Source of the DNA: JBEKHI01 sp050012355 | GTDB taxonomy: Bacteria > Actinomycetota > Actinomycetes > Streptosporangiales > Streptosporangiaceae | Assembly (NCBI GenBank): GCA_050012355.1 | Contig: JBEKHI010000085.1 | Span: 1-23,552, forward strand | Length of the DNA: 23,552 nt | Direction of reading: 5' to 3' | The notes under the pieces: model-generated | What the model was told of the DNA's origin: nothing | The model's database searches: none | Seen by the model: only the letters and a program-made list of their open reading frames with translations | Position numbers and translations under genes: made by a program | Shown: positions 6,535 to 14,362 of the stretch, one piece after another | Position numbering within the stretch: the first letter of the stretch is position 1 | How the letters are laid out: each line of letters begins with the position of its first letter

Positions 6535-7260
6535 ATGGTCGTCGAGACTCGCCTCAGGTCGGTAGGTGCCCGCTCAGATGATCCCTGGGCGAGATTCTCC
6601 GCCGAGGCACGCTACGCGTGGAGCCGCAGCGCGCTGGCCGACTTCTCACCCAAGGCGACCGCGTACGCCCTGCAAGGAGCGGCCGAGGCCCGGATCCCGC
6701 CGGGTCTCTTGCCGCCACCGCGCGTCGGTCCTGATCAGGACGGCACGGTCCTGTTGATCGTGTCCGGCCTTGTCAGGACTTTTCGCCGAAATGAGACCAG
6801 GCAGATCACCACTCGTTACGCGGGCAAGTACGAATTGGTGGGAATTCCGGCTCTTATCAAGCATGGATCTTCCGCCCATGGCGAGGTCATCGCAGATGGG
6901 CACATGCTACGCATAGTGGGTAAAAGACTACGTGAGGTCATAAGACATGACCCCGAGTCGGCCTGGGTCGTGATGCGGGAGATTGCCCGGCTGCACGACG
7001 CCGCTGTGGACATGGCGTGCGACAACGTGTTCCTCAACGTACGGCAGCGCGTTGCCAGGCACCTGCTTGACCTGGCCGTGCGCGAACCCGATGGCTTGGT
7101 CGTCTACGCCAGCCATCAGGACGTAGCCGATGCGATCGGCTCGGTTCGTGAGGTCGTCTCGCGGGTGATCCGCGAAATGCGGGCGGAAGCGCTGATAACC
7201 CGCAGCGAGGGCAGGATGGTGCTGACGCGGCCTGGCGACTTGGTCTCGGCCGACCGCTGA
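6535..7260 (+). CDS. Crp/Fnr-family transcriptional regulator
   Basis: A 241-aa protein. After a variable N-terminal region of about 65 residues, residues 70-130 (GTVLLIVSGLVRTFRR, then YAGKYELVGIPALIK) form a degenerate cyclic-nucleotide-binding beta-roll. Residues 145-185 contain the long dimerisation helix, and residues 192-222 (ASHQDVADAIGSVREVVSRV) are the Crp-type helix-turn-helix. The phosphate-binding cassette typical of cAMP binders (F-G-E-x-A-L-L followed by R-S-A) is not present, so the effector is probably not cAMP. I see no Fe-S cysteine cluster. The start ATG follows GAGGGG at 5-nt spacing. It stands alone between the methyltransferase-hydrolase operon and the importer operon, the natural targets. 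A dyad lies just upstream. Confidence 0.88.
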   Translation: MVVETRLRSVGARSDDPWARFSAEARYAWSRSALADFSPKATAYALQGAAEARIPPGLLPPPRVGPDQDGTVLLIVSGLVRTFRRNETRQITTRYAGKYELVGIPALIKHGSSAHGEVIADGHMLRIVGKRLREVIRHDPESAWVVMREIARLHDAAVDMACDNVFLNVRQRVARHLLDLAVREPDGLVVYASHQDVADAIGSVREVVSRVIREMRAEALITRSEGRMVLTRPGDLVSADR

Positions 7261-7503
7261 GGCACTGAGCCGCGACCCATGGGCTGATTTTCGCGGTACT
7301 CGGCGACCATTTCGCCGGTCATTGTGCGATGGATCCGGGCTGGGTGCCGGACTTTTGTTACTGCGAAGCCTGCCCCTGAAATGTAGCTTCAACGAATCTG
7401 GATCATAGATCCGGCGTGGACTGGCTGTGGTTGATAGCTCGGGAGGACGTATGGGACATTTCCCGGAACCCTGTTCGAGGTGCGCCCGGAGTTCGGAAGG
7501 AAC
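7261..7503 (+). promoter_or_regulatory. importer operon upstream region with shared 19-bp motif
   Basis: The 243-bp gap contains GGACTTTTGTTACTGCGAA (7349-7367), which matches 16 of 19 bases of the block at 3850-3868 upstream of the methyltransferase. It also holds a dyad GGATC-ATA-GATCC (7400-7412). The motif is 136 bp before the first permease start. Both are candidate binding sites for the Crp-family regulator encoded immediately upstream. No gene fits in this gap. Confidence 0.45.
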
Positions 7504-8343
7504 ATGATGACCGCCATCCGGCCTGCGCCTGACGCGACGATGCTGCGGCGCTCGCGGGTACCCGCCAGCCGTCGGCGCTTCGTGGCGGCGGTCGTCGCCG
7601 TGGGCAAGGGGGCGGTCGGCTTCGCGGTCGTCATCGGCCTGTGGGAGCTGGGGCTCGCCCTCGGCGTCATCAAGAAGTCGGCCGCGCCGAGTATCGGGCA
7701 GTTCGTGTCGGGGATCGGGAACGCGCTGGGCCGCGGGGCCGTCTCGGCGACGGTTTCCACGCTGTACGCGTGGGCGCTCACGCTCGCGATCTCCGTGGCG
7801 ATCGGAGTCGTCCTCGGCCTGCTGACTGGGCTGTCGCCGTGGCTCGACTCCCTCACCTCGGTCCTGTTCGACTTCGTGCGACCGCTGCCGCCGATCGCAC
7901 TGCTGCCGGCCGTCGTGCTGGTGGCCGGCATCGGCAGGACGCTCGAGGTCGTCGTCGGAGTCACCGCGGCGGTCTGGCCGGTGCTGCTCGGCGCGCACTA
8001 CGGCGTCACTCACACCGACCCGAGGCTCATCGACACGGGACGCTCGATGCATCTCGGGAGAGCCCGCATCATCCGGCGGATCGTGCTCCCGTCCGCACTC
8101 CCGTCCATCATGACCGGGGTGAGGGTGGCGTCGACGATCGCCCTGGCGGTCGTGATCGGAGTCGAGATCGTGGGCGGCACCGGCAACGGCCTCGGCACCT
8201 ACATCGAGACCGCGACGTCCTCCGGATCGACGGAGGCCGCGTACACCGGCGCGTTCATCGCCGCGGTGGTCGGGCTCGTGATCACTGGGCTGTTCACGCT
8301 AGCCGAGAGGAGGACGCTGCGATGGACGCCGGACCGCAGGTAG
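7504..8343 (+). CDS. ABC importer permease 1 (SsuC/TauC-like)
   Basis: A 279-aa integral membrane protein of the binding-protein-dependent permease family. An N-terminal hydrophobic segment (AVGFAVVIGLWELGLALGVI) is followed by the usual TM core. The cytoplasmic EAA loop that contacts the ATPase reads DTGRSMHLGRARIIRRIVLP, with the conserved G and I-x-L-P. This is the nitrate/sulfonate/taurine/hydroxymethylpyrimidine type of importer. GGAAGG (7495-7500) supports a start at ATG 7504 or the adjacent ATG 7507; a GTG at 7480 lacks a site. Its 3' end overlaps the next permease by 22 bp, so the two are translationally coupled. Because the second permease has a different sequence, the transporter is probably a heterodimer. 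Confidence 0.9.
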   Translation: MMTAIRPAPDATMLRRSRVPASRRRFVAAVVAVGKGAVGFAVVIGLWELGLALGVIKKSAAPSIGQFVSGIGNALGRGAVSATVSTLYAWALTLAISVAIGVVLGLLTGLSPWLDSLTSVLFDFVRPLPPIALLPAVVLVAGIGRTLEVVVGVTAAVWPVLLGAHYGVTHTDPRLIDTGRSMHLGRARIIRRIVLPSALPSIMTGVRVASTIALAVVIGVEIVGGTGNGLGTYIETATSSGSTEAAYTGAFIAAVVGLVITGLFTLAERRTLRWTPDRR

Positions 8344-9152
8344 CCACTGAACGGCGTCCGCGCCGGGCGATCGGCACACCGTCGCGGCCCGTTCGCCTGG
8401 TGGTGGGCTGGGCCGTCGTCGCCGCGGTCGTGGTCGCCTGGCAGATTCTCGGCGACAAGGGGACGCTCTACTACCTCCCGCCGTTCACGACGGTCATGTC
8501 GCACGTCGGCAGCCTGCTGACGGGCAGCAACCTGACGCAGGACGTTCTCCCGTCGGCCGGTCGCGCGGTCGGCGGCTACGTGCTGGGCTGCGGCCTTGGC
8601 CTGCTGATCGGGGTGATACTCGGATCATTCTCCAGGCTCGATCCGTGGGTGCGGCCAGTCCTGGAGTTCTTCCGCGCGCTGCCAGCGCCGATCGCGATCT
8701 CGCTCGGCCTGCTGCTGCTCGGCTTCTCGACGATGACGAGGATCTACGCGATCGCGTTCGGCTGCTTCTGGCCGGTCGTGGTCAACACGACCGACGGTGC
8801 CAGGCGGATCGACCGGCAGTACATCGACGTCGCGCGCGCGGCGGGCGTCTCACGGTGGCGGACCCTGAAGGAGGTCGTCTTCCCGGCGAGCCTCCCGCAG
8901 GCGATGGCGGGGCTGCGGTTGTCGGTCAGCCTCGCCCTGATCGGAATGGTCATCTCCGAGTTGCTTGGTTCCTCCTCGGGGCTCGGATACTTCATCACCA
9001 ACGCGGAGAGCAACTTCGACTACCCGGACTTGTGGGCGGCGGTGGTGGTGCTGGGCATCATCGGATGGCTCGCCACCACGTTGTTCGCCCTCGCCGAGCG
9101 CCGCGTACTGCGTTGGCATCATGAACAAGGGGAGGCGAGTCACCGTGTCTGA
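8322..9152 (+). CDS. ABC importer permease 2 (SsuC/TauC-like)
   Basis: A 276-aa protein, homologous in plan to permease 1 but clearly different in sequence. TM1 is LVVGWAVVAAVVVAWQIL. Further membrane segments include GGYVLGCGLGLLIGVILGS and APIAISLGLLLLGF, and the EAA loop is DVARAAGVSRWRTLKEVVFP. The ATG at 8322 lies inside the end of permease 1 behind GAGAGGAGG. An open frame upstream of it is only a shadow of permease 1. The stop overlaps the region of the ATPase ribosome binding site. Both permeases would form the membrane channel for the same importer. Confidence 0.9.
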   Translation: MDAGPQVATERRPRRAIGTPSRPVRLVVGWAVVAAVVVAWQILGDKGTLYYLPPFTTVMSHVGSLLTGSNLTQDVLPSAGRAVGGYVLGCGLGLLIGVILGSFSRLDPWVRPVLEFFRALPAPIAISLGLLLLGFSTMTRIYAIAFGCFWPVVVNTTDGARRIDRQYIDVARAAGVSRWRTLKEVVFPASLPQAMAGLRLSVSLALIGMVISELLGSSSGLGYFITNAESNFDYPDLWAAVVVLGIIGWLATTLFALAERRVLRWHHEQGEASHRV

Positions 9153-9957
9153 GGTACTGCTGAAAGTCGACCATCTGACCAAGTCATTCGAGACTCGGCA
9201 GGGCGTGAATCACGCGATCGGCGACCTGAGCTTTGAACTGCGCGAGGGCGAGTTCCTCGTCATGGTCGGACCGTCCGGTTGCGGCAAGACGACGCTCTTG
9301 CGGTGCGTCGCCGGGTTGATCGAGGCGGACTCCGGCGACCGCGTCGTCGCCAGCGGGACCCGCCGCGGCATCCCGAATTCCATGTCGATCGTCTTCCAGG
9401 AATACAGCCGCAGCCTGTTCCCGTGGCTGACGGTCGAGAAGAACGTCGCCTTCGGACTGGACGATTTCGCCCGCGCCGAACGGTCGGCGCGAGTCGCGGA
9501 GTCGCTCGACCTCGTGGGGCTCAGCGGATTCGAGGGTCAGTATCCCTGGCAGCTATCGGGCGGCATGCAGCAACGGGTCGCGATCGCCCGGGCGATCGCG
9601 CGGCGTCCGGCGCTGCTGCTGATGGACGAGCCCTTCGCCTCTATCGATGCCCAGATGCGCGTTTCGCTGGAGACCATGATCGCCGGGCTGTGGGAGCGCC
9701 TCGGCCTGTCCGTGGTTTTCGTCACGCACGACATCGACGAGGCGATCCTGCTGGCGGATCGCATCCTGGTGCTCTCGCACCGGCCATCACACGTTCAGCA
9801 GGATATCGAGATCGATCTGCCCCGGCCACGTGATCAACTCGAAACCAAGGCCGACCCGCTGTTCAGCACCTACCGGCGGAGGATCTTCGACCTTCTGGGG
9901 CCGCTCCACGATTCGGACCACGCAGTGCCAAGCGAACAAACAACGGAAGTCTCGTAG
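9145..9957 (+). CDS. ABC importer ATP-binding protein (SsuB/TauB-like)
   Basis: A 270-aa ATPase with every nucleotide-binding motif: Walker A GPSGCGKTT (42-50), Q-loop Q85, signature LSGGMQQR (137-144), Walker B LLLMDEP (157-163), D-loop SID, and H-loop THD with H195. It energises import through the two permeases on the cytoplasmic face. I chose the GTG at 9145 because GGGGAGG (9129-9135) lies 9 bases upstream and MSEVLLKVDHLTKSF is the normal beginning; an ATG at 9121 would place the ribosome binding site inside the gene. It starts within the last codons of permease 2 and ends 8 bp before the lipoprotein gene, so the operon is tightly packed. Confidence 0.93.
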   Translation: MSEVLLKVDHLTKSFETRQGVNHAIGDLSFELREGEFLVMVGPSGCGKTTLLRCVAGLIEADSGDRVVASGTRRGIPNSMSIVFQEYSRSLFPWLTVEKNVAFGLDDFARAERSARVAESLDLVGLSGFEGQYPWQLSGGMQQRVAIARAIARRPALLLMDEPFASIDAQMRVSLETMIAGLWERLGLSVVFVTHDIDEAILLADRILVLSHRPSHVQQDIEIDLPRPRDQLETKADPLFSTYRRRIFDLLGPLHDSDHAVPSEQTTEVS

Positions 9958-9965
9958 GAGTAGAT

Positions 9966-10955
9966 ATGAAACCACGATTCATGGGGGTGCTGGCGTCCGG
10001 CCTGGTGATGACGGGGGTGCTCGGGGGATGCGCTAGCAGCTCGGGCTCAGGTGGCGTCAGCTCCGCGTCCACGCTGACAACTACCGCGACGATCACCGTC
10101 GGTGTCGGTCCGGTGGCCGACTATACGCAATACTTCGTGGCGGAGCAGGAGGGCTACTTCGCCAAGAACCACCTGAAGGTGAAGGCCGTGACGACCAACA
10201 GCGGTCCGGAGGGAATCGACGCGATCAAGAGCGGGTCGATCGATTTCACCTACAGCGCGACGCTGCCGACATACCTGGCTGACCAGAGCGGGCTCGGCCT
10301 GGTCTACGTCGGCCCCGGTGACATCGAGTCACCCGGCTACTGGCAGTACTACATGGCGGTCAAGAGCGATTCGACCATCTCATCGCTCAAGCAGGTGTTC
10401 GCCACCAAGGGCACCAAGATCGGCTGGATCGGGTCGTCGACGCCGAACGCCATCGCCGTTCGCCTGCTGGAGCGCGAGATGGGCGTCTCTGGCTTGGACG
10501 TCACGTTCGTCACGCTCTCGCCTCCCGACATCACTACCGCGCTCGAAGCGGGCGAGGTTCAGGCGGCCATTTCGCTGGAGCCGTTCACGACCATCGCCCT
10601 GCAGTCCAAGGCCATCAAGACCATCGGCGGCCCGCTCGACACGATCATGGGCAACTCGGTGCCGACCGGCGGCTACATCGCGTCCTCCTCGTGGGCCAAG
10701 GCACACACGGGCGTGCTTACGGCCTTCAACAAGGCATTGACCGAAGCCACCCAGTACATTGACGCTCATTCGCAGCAGACGAAGGACATCATCAGCTCCG
10801 CGCTGAAAATCTCCGCCTCGGTGGCCGATGCGATGCCGCCGATCGACTTCGTCTCGCAGCTATCCGCCACGGACCTTCAGACGCAGATCGACCAGGCCGT
10901 CAGCGTCGGCCTGCTGACAACCAAACTGAACGCCAGTGATGTGCTGAACTCCTGA
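9966..10955 (+). CDS. ABC importer substrate-binding lipoprotein (NMT1/SsuA-like)
   Basis: A 329-aa exported lipoprotein. The signal peptide MKPRFMGVLASGLVMTGVLG ends in the lipobox LGGC with Cys22, followed by a Ser/Gly linker (23-45). The mature part starts ITVGVGPVADYTQYFVAEQE, then GYFAKNHLKVKAV and GPEGIDAIKSGSIDFTY. This is the beginning of lobe 1 of NMT1/THI5-like and sulfonate/nitrate binding proteins. The family captures small organic ions or heterocycles outside the membrane and hands them to the permeases. The actual ligand cannot be told from motifs. The ribosome binding site TAGGAG overlaps the stop of the ATPase gene. Unusually for this class, the binding protein is last in the operon. 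Confidence 0.9.
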   Translation: MKPRFMGVLASGLVMTGVLGGCASSSGSGGVSSASTLTTTATITVGVGPVADYTQYFVAEQEGYFAKNHLKVKAVTTNSGPEGIDAIKSGSIDFTYSATLPTYLADQSGLGLVYVGPGDIESPGYWQYYMAVKSDSTISSLKQVFATKGTKIGWIGSSTPNAIAVRLLEREMGVSGLDVTFVTLSPPDITTALEAGEVQAAISLEPFTTIALQSKAIKTIGGPLDTIMGNSVPTGGYIASSSWAKAHTGVLTAFNKALTEATQYIDAHSQQTKDIISSALKISASVADAMPPIDFVSQLSATDLQTQIDQAVSVGLLTTKLNASDVLNS

Positions 10956-11028
10956 CACCATCGGGCTGGATCAGGTGGCGCCAACATGTTCGGCCCGCTG
11001 GACGAGATCATCCAGGGCCTGGAGCTGT

Positions 11029-11805
11029 TCAGTTCGCGACCAGAGCCAGCGCAGACGTGAGCGTCTCGGCACCGCGACGGACCGCGTCGACTAGGACGCC
11101 GAGGCGCTCGCCCGACGCGCGGCTGGCCACCGCGACCACGCTCACCGCCGCGACGACCGCGCCGCCCTCATCGCGTACGGGTGCGGCGACCCCGACGGCG
11201 TCCGGGTCGAGCGTGCCGTGGCTGACCAGGTATCCCTGGTCGCGGGCCGGGGCGAGGGTGGCTGCGATCTGGTCGGGCAGGACCGGGGTGGTCGGCGTAT
11301 AGCGCGGCAGCTGAGCGGATTCGAGCAGGGCGGCCAGTTCGGCCGGGTCATCCCAGGCGAAGAGGATGAGTGCGGACGCGCCCGCGTTCGGCGCCAGCAC
11401 CGTGCCGCGTTCGTAGGAGATCCGCAGCAGGCGGCCGTCGGCCTCGCGCTTGTCCAGGCAGACTACGGCGCTGCCATGCCGTCTGGTCAGCAGCGCGGTC
11501 TCCTCGGTGGCCTGCGCCAGGTCGGCGAGCACCGGGGCGGCCAGGTCGGCGAGTCCGTAGGACCGCCTGGCCACCCGGGCGAGTTCGAAGATCCGCATGC
11601 CGAGCCGGAACCCGCCGCCTGGGTCTTCCTCGACGAACCCCGCGGTGGTCAGCGCCTGCAGGTACCGGTAGGCAGTGGATCTGGCCGTGCCGAGTCGCGC
11701 CGCGAGCTCGCCGGCGGTGAGCCGCGGCTGGTCGTCGGTGAACATGGCGAGGACGTCGAGGGTGCGGTCGGAGGTGGAGTTCCGCTCCCGGTAGGACCCA
11801 GGCAT
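11029..11805 (-). CDS. IclR-family transcriptional regulator
   Basis: A 258-aa protein. The N-terminal winged helix-turn-helix covers residues 12-75 (DRTLDVLAMF, then LTAGELAARLGTARSTAYRYL at 29-49, then FRLGMRIFELA). The C-terminal effector domain (about 85-255) contains the family landmarks EETALLTRRHGSAVVCLD and NAGASALILFAW, and ends with a GVAAPVRDEGGAVVAAVSVV strand. IclR proteins sense small aromatic or organic acids. It is the last gene of a leftward operon, 19 bp after the FAH-family gene, and is the obvious candidate to act at the duplicated operator region at 14236-14347. Its 3' end converges on the importer operon with only about 73 bp between and no clear terminator. Confidence 0.92.
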   Translation of the reverse strand: MPGSYRERNSTSDRTLDVLAMFTDDQPRLTAGELAARLGTARSTAYRYLQALTTAGFVEEDPGGGFRLGMRIFELARVARRSYGLADLAAPVLADLAQATEETALLTRRHGSAVVCLDKREADGRLLRISYERGTVLAPNAGASALILFAWDDPAELAALLESAQLPRYTPTTPVLPDQIAATLAPARDQGYLVSHGTLDPDAVGVAAPVRDEGGAVVAAVSVVAVASRASGERLGVLVDAVRRGAETLTSALALVAN

Positions 11806-11824
11806 GAGTTTGATCGTAACCGGG

Positions 11825-12643
11825 TCAGGCGATCGTGTTGCGCAGCGCGCCGATGCCGGTCACCTCAACGCTGATCACGTCGCCGGACTTGAGGTACAGC
11901 GGGGGCGTGCGCCGGTGGCCCACGCCCGCCGGGGTACCGGTCAGGATCAGGTCGCCGGTGCGCAACTGGGTGAACTCGGAGATCGTCGCGATCAGCCGCG
12001 GGACGGAGAAGATCAGCAGCGAGAGCGGCGACTCCTGCACCTTCTCCCCGTTGAGCACGGCGGAGATCGTCTGCGCGTCGATGTCCACCTCATCCGGCGT
12101 GACCAGGTAGGGGCCGACCGGGGTGCAGGCGTCCCAGGCCTTGCCCTGCACCCACTGGTGCGTCTTGTACTGGTAGTCGCGCATGGTGACGTCGTTGGCG
12201 ACGGTGTACCCGAGGACGTGGGCGGGTGCTGTTTCCTCGCTGATCCGTCGGCCGGGCTGGCCGATGACGACGGTGAGCTCGCCCTCGTAATCGACCTGAC
12301 TGGATTCGCCGGGAAGATCAATGGTGTCGAACGGTCCGGTGAGGCTGCTGGCCCACTTCGGGAACAGCACCGGGTAGTCGGAATCGGTCCGGCCGGTCTC
12401 GGCGATGTGCGACGTGTAGTTCAGGCCGACGCAGAAGACTCGGGCCGGATTGGGCACCACCGGGCGCAGGGTCGCCTCGGCGGCGGGAAAGGCATCCGCT
12501 TGGCGGCGGTCCGCCGCCGCGAGGATCTCGGCGGTGGTGGCACCGCCGAGTTCCGCCGGGCCCTCCAGGGGGACGAGCAGGTCTCCCTGGAGTTCGGCCA
12601 CGACGGGCGCCCCCGCCTTGTCGTAGGTGGACGTGTAGCGCAT
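11825..12643 (-). CDS. fumarylacetoacetate hydrolase-family protein
   Basis: A 272-aa cytoplasmic enzyme. After an N-terminal domain of about 65 residues, the catalytic FAH fold begins at VFCVGLNYTSHIAETG (69-84). Metal ligands are recognisable as E120 and E122 in VDYEGELTVVIG and D151 in ANDVTMRDYQ. The remaining family landmarks are QWVQGKAWD (163-171), TPVGPYL and TGTPAGVG. Family members hydrolyse C-C bonds of beta-diketo acids or catalyse isomerisation/decarboxylation in the meta-cleavage and homogentisate/gentisate pathways. The ATG at 12643 is preceded by AGGAGA. It lies 11 bp downstream of the flavin monooxygenase gene, in the same operon, so it probably processes the ring-cleavage product made by the VOC dioxygenase. 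Confidence 0.92.
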   Translation of the reverse strand: MRYTSTYDKAGAPVVAELQGDLLVPLEGPAELGGATTAEILAAADRRQADAFPAAEATLRPVVPNPARVFCVGLNYTSHIAETGRTDSDYPVLFPKWASSLTGPFDTIDLPGESSQVDYEGELTVVIGQPGRRISEETAPAHVLGYTVANDVTMRDYQYKTHQWVQGKAWDACTPVGPYLVTPDEVDIDAQTISAVLNGEKVQESPLSLLIFSVPRLIATISEFTQLRTGDLILTGTPAGVGHRRTPPLYLKSGDVISVEVTGIGALRNTIA

Positions 12644-12654
12644 GGCGATGTCTC

Positions 12655-14223
12655 CTATCTGTACCAGTCCGCGATGGCCGACTCCTCGCCAGGCCGCCAG
12701 GCGGCGGCGATGACGTGGTCCGGCCGCACCAGCAGGAAGTGGCCGCGGCAGGGCCCGAAACCGGCGTTGACCGCGCCGTCCACGTCGACCATGACCGGCA
12801 CCCCGGCGGGCACGTGGTCCGGGAGCGTATCGTCGGCGCAGACGTGGACGGTCGCCGCGTTAAGGGCCGCGGCGAGGTCGCCGGCCCGGTGCCAGTCGGC
12901 CCCGGTGACGCCGACACCGAGCACAGCCCAGCCGTAGCCGGTGACCCGGTCGAGGTAGCGGACTTCCCCCGCGGCCATGTCGAAGCCGCGTGGCTGCGGG
13001 ATCGGGCGGCCCACGATGTCCGCGGTGTCCGGCGTGACACGGACCAGACCGCTGCTGAACACCACCGGAGGCCGGTAACGCATCTGCTCGAAGAAGGCCC
13101 GGCCCCGCGGGGTGGCCATGGCCGAGCCGATGATCCGGTCGCGGGATTTGGCCATACGAGATGAGGTTGACATAACGACGCGGCCGAGTCTCTCCGACAA
13201 CCGGACTGTCGCACGAGCATGCGGCTTACGCTCGGCCTCATAGCTGTCGAGCGCGGCCTCGGCGAGCCTTCCGTGCAGGGACTCGGTGAGCTTCCAGCAC
13301 AGGTTCGCGACGTCGCGTAGCCCGGAGTTGAGGCCCTGCCCGGCGAAGGGTGGCATCATGTGCGCGGCGTCGCCGGCGAGGAAGACGCCGCCAGCGCGCC
13401 ACTGGTCGGCGACAACGCCGTTGAACGTGTAGATGACCGCTCGCTCGACCTGGGCGGCGGCGATCTCGCGGTACGGGCCGAGCAGCTTGGCGATCAACTC
13501 GTGGTCGGGCCGTTCTCCGGGGGCGCCCTCCCCAGGGAAGAGCAGGAACTCGTACCGGCACCGGCCGTCCTTGCCGGGGATGATTACGGTCGGCCGCTCG
13601 GGGACGCCGACGTGCATCCCGTACATCTGCCGGTGTGGGTCGTCGAGGGTATCGGCGACCAGCCAGGGTTCATCGTAGGACCGGCCGTTCATCGTGATGC
13701 CGAGGCTCTCGCGGACGGTGGACCGCCCGCCGTCGGCACCGATGACATACCGCGCGGTCACCGTATGGGCGCCGCCGACGGTGGTGACGCGCACGGCCAC
13801 GCCGCCGTCGCGTACGTCGAGCCCGGTTACCCTGGCGCCGAAGCGCACCTCGACGAGCGGGTCCGCGTCGAGTACGCCAGCCAGGACGCGTTCCAGGTCA
13901 GGCTGGGCGAACGGGTTCTTGAACGGGTAGCCGAGCCGATAGGGCTCGGGGCCCCGGGCATGGAAGAGGGGCTGGCCGTGGCGGCCGAAGTACCTCGTGC
14001 CGGTGCCGGGCGAGACAATGCGCAGCACCTCGGTGATGATCCCGGCGTCGGCATAGGTACGCAGGCTCTCGTCATCGATGCTGATCGCCTTCGGGTCCGT
14101 GCTGGTCGTCGCGTGCGCCTCAAGCACCACGACCTGGACATCCCGGGCGGCGAGCAGCGCCGCGGCGGTCATCCCGACGGGGCCCGCCCCGACGACGACG
14201 ACATCCGTCATGCTTCGCTTCAC
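12655..14223 (-). CDS. FAD-dependent aromatic hydroxylase (MhpA/PheA-like)
   Basis: A 522-aa class A flavoprotein monooxygenase. Residues 8-20 (VVVVGAGPVGMTA) bind the ADP part of FAD. The DG motif GADGGRSTVRESLG lies at 161-174. The GD motif VFLAGDAAHMMPPFAGQG (279-296) binds the FAD ribityl chain and is followed by LNSGLRDVANLCWKL. The C-terminal 130 residues (YGWAVLGVGV onward) match the thioredoxin-like domain of phenolic hydroxylases such as MhpA, though without a CxxC pair. Such enzymes use NAD(P)H and O2 to hydroxylate a phenolic ring. The start is a GTG at 14223 with GGGAG at good spacing; a second start (ATG 14211) is possible. It is first in the operon with the FAH-family and IclR genes and divergent from the dioxygenase. 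Confidence 0.92.
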   Translation of the reverse strand: MKRSMTDVVVVGAGPVGMTAAALLAARDVQVVVLEAHATTSTDPKAISIDDESLRTYADAGIITEVLRIVSPGTGTRYFGRHGQPLFHARGPEPYRLGYPFKNPFAQPDLERVLAGVLDADPLVEVRFGARVTGLDVRDGGVAVRVTTVGGAHTVTARYVIGADGGRSTVRESLGITMNGRSYDEPWLVADTLDDPHRQMYGMHVGVPERPTVIIPGKDGRCRYEFLLFPGEGAPGERPDHELIAKLLGPYREIAAAQVERAVIYTFNGVVADQWRAGGVFLAGDAAHMMPPFAGQGLNSGLRDVANLCWKLTESLHGRLAEAALDSYEAERKPHARATVRLSERLGRVVMSTSSRMAKSRDRIIGSAMATPRGRAFFEQMRYRPPVVFSSGLVRVTPDTADIVGRPIPQPRGFDMAAGEVRYLDRVTGYGWAVLGVGVTGADWHRAGDLAAALNAATVHVCADDTLPDHVPAGVPVMVDVDGAVNAGFGPCRGHFLLVRPDHVIAAAWRPGEESAIADWYR

Positions 14224-14235
14224 ATGCGCTCCCAG

Positions 14236-14347
14236 TGTCCTGTTTGTCAGGTCAACTGAAGCGTAATACAGGACAAGCTCTTGTCGCTACCTCCCAGCTG
14301 ATGTTAATGTCCCGTATTGCAGGTATATGGTCCTGGTGAACAGGACA
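14236..14347. promoter_or_regulatory. divergent promoter region with duplicated paired operator
   Basis: TGTCCTGT (14236-14243) pairs with ACAGGACA (14268-14275), and TGTCCCGT (14309-14316) pairs with ACAGGACA (14340-14347). Centre-to-centre distances are 32 and 31 bp, close to three helical turns. Each pair serves one gene: in both directions ACAGGACA sits directly before the ribosome binding site. The two arms, read outward, are related along their full 39-40 bp, so the region is an inverted duplication. The IclR protein of the same cluster is the likely binder. Confidence 0.65.
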
Positions 14348-14362
14348 GAAAAGGAGCGCGCG

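Noticed and set aside
6928..8052. A 374-codon minus-strand frame over the Crp gene and permease 1.
   Set aside because: Its composition (long Arg/Asp/His-rich runs) is typical of antisense to high-GC coding sequence, and the plus-strand genes account for the DNA.
11804..12937. A 377-codon plus-strand frame over the FAH-family gene.
   Set aside because: Antisense shadow: the minus-strand frame has the full FAH motifs and operon context.
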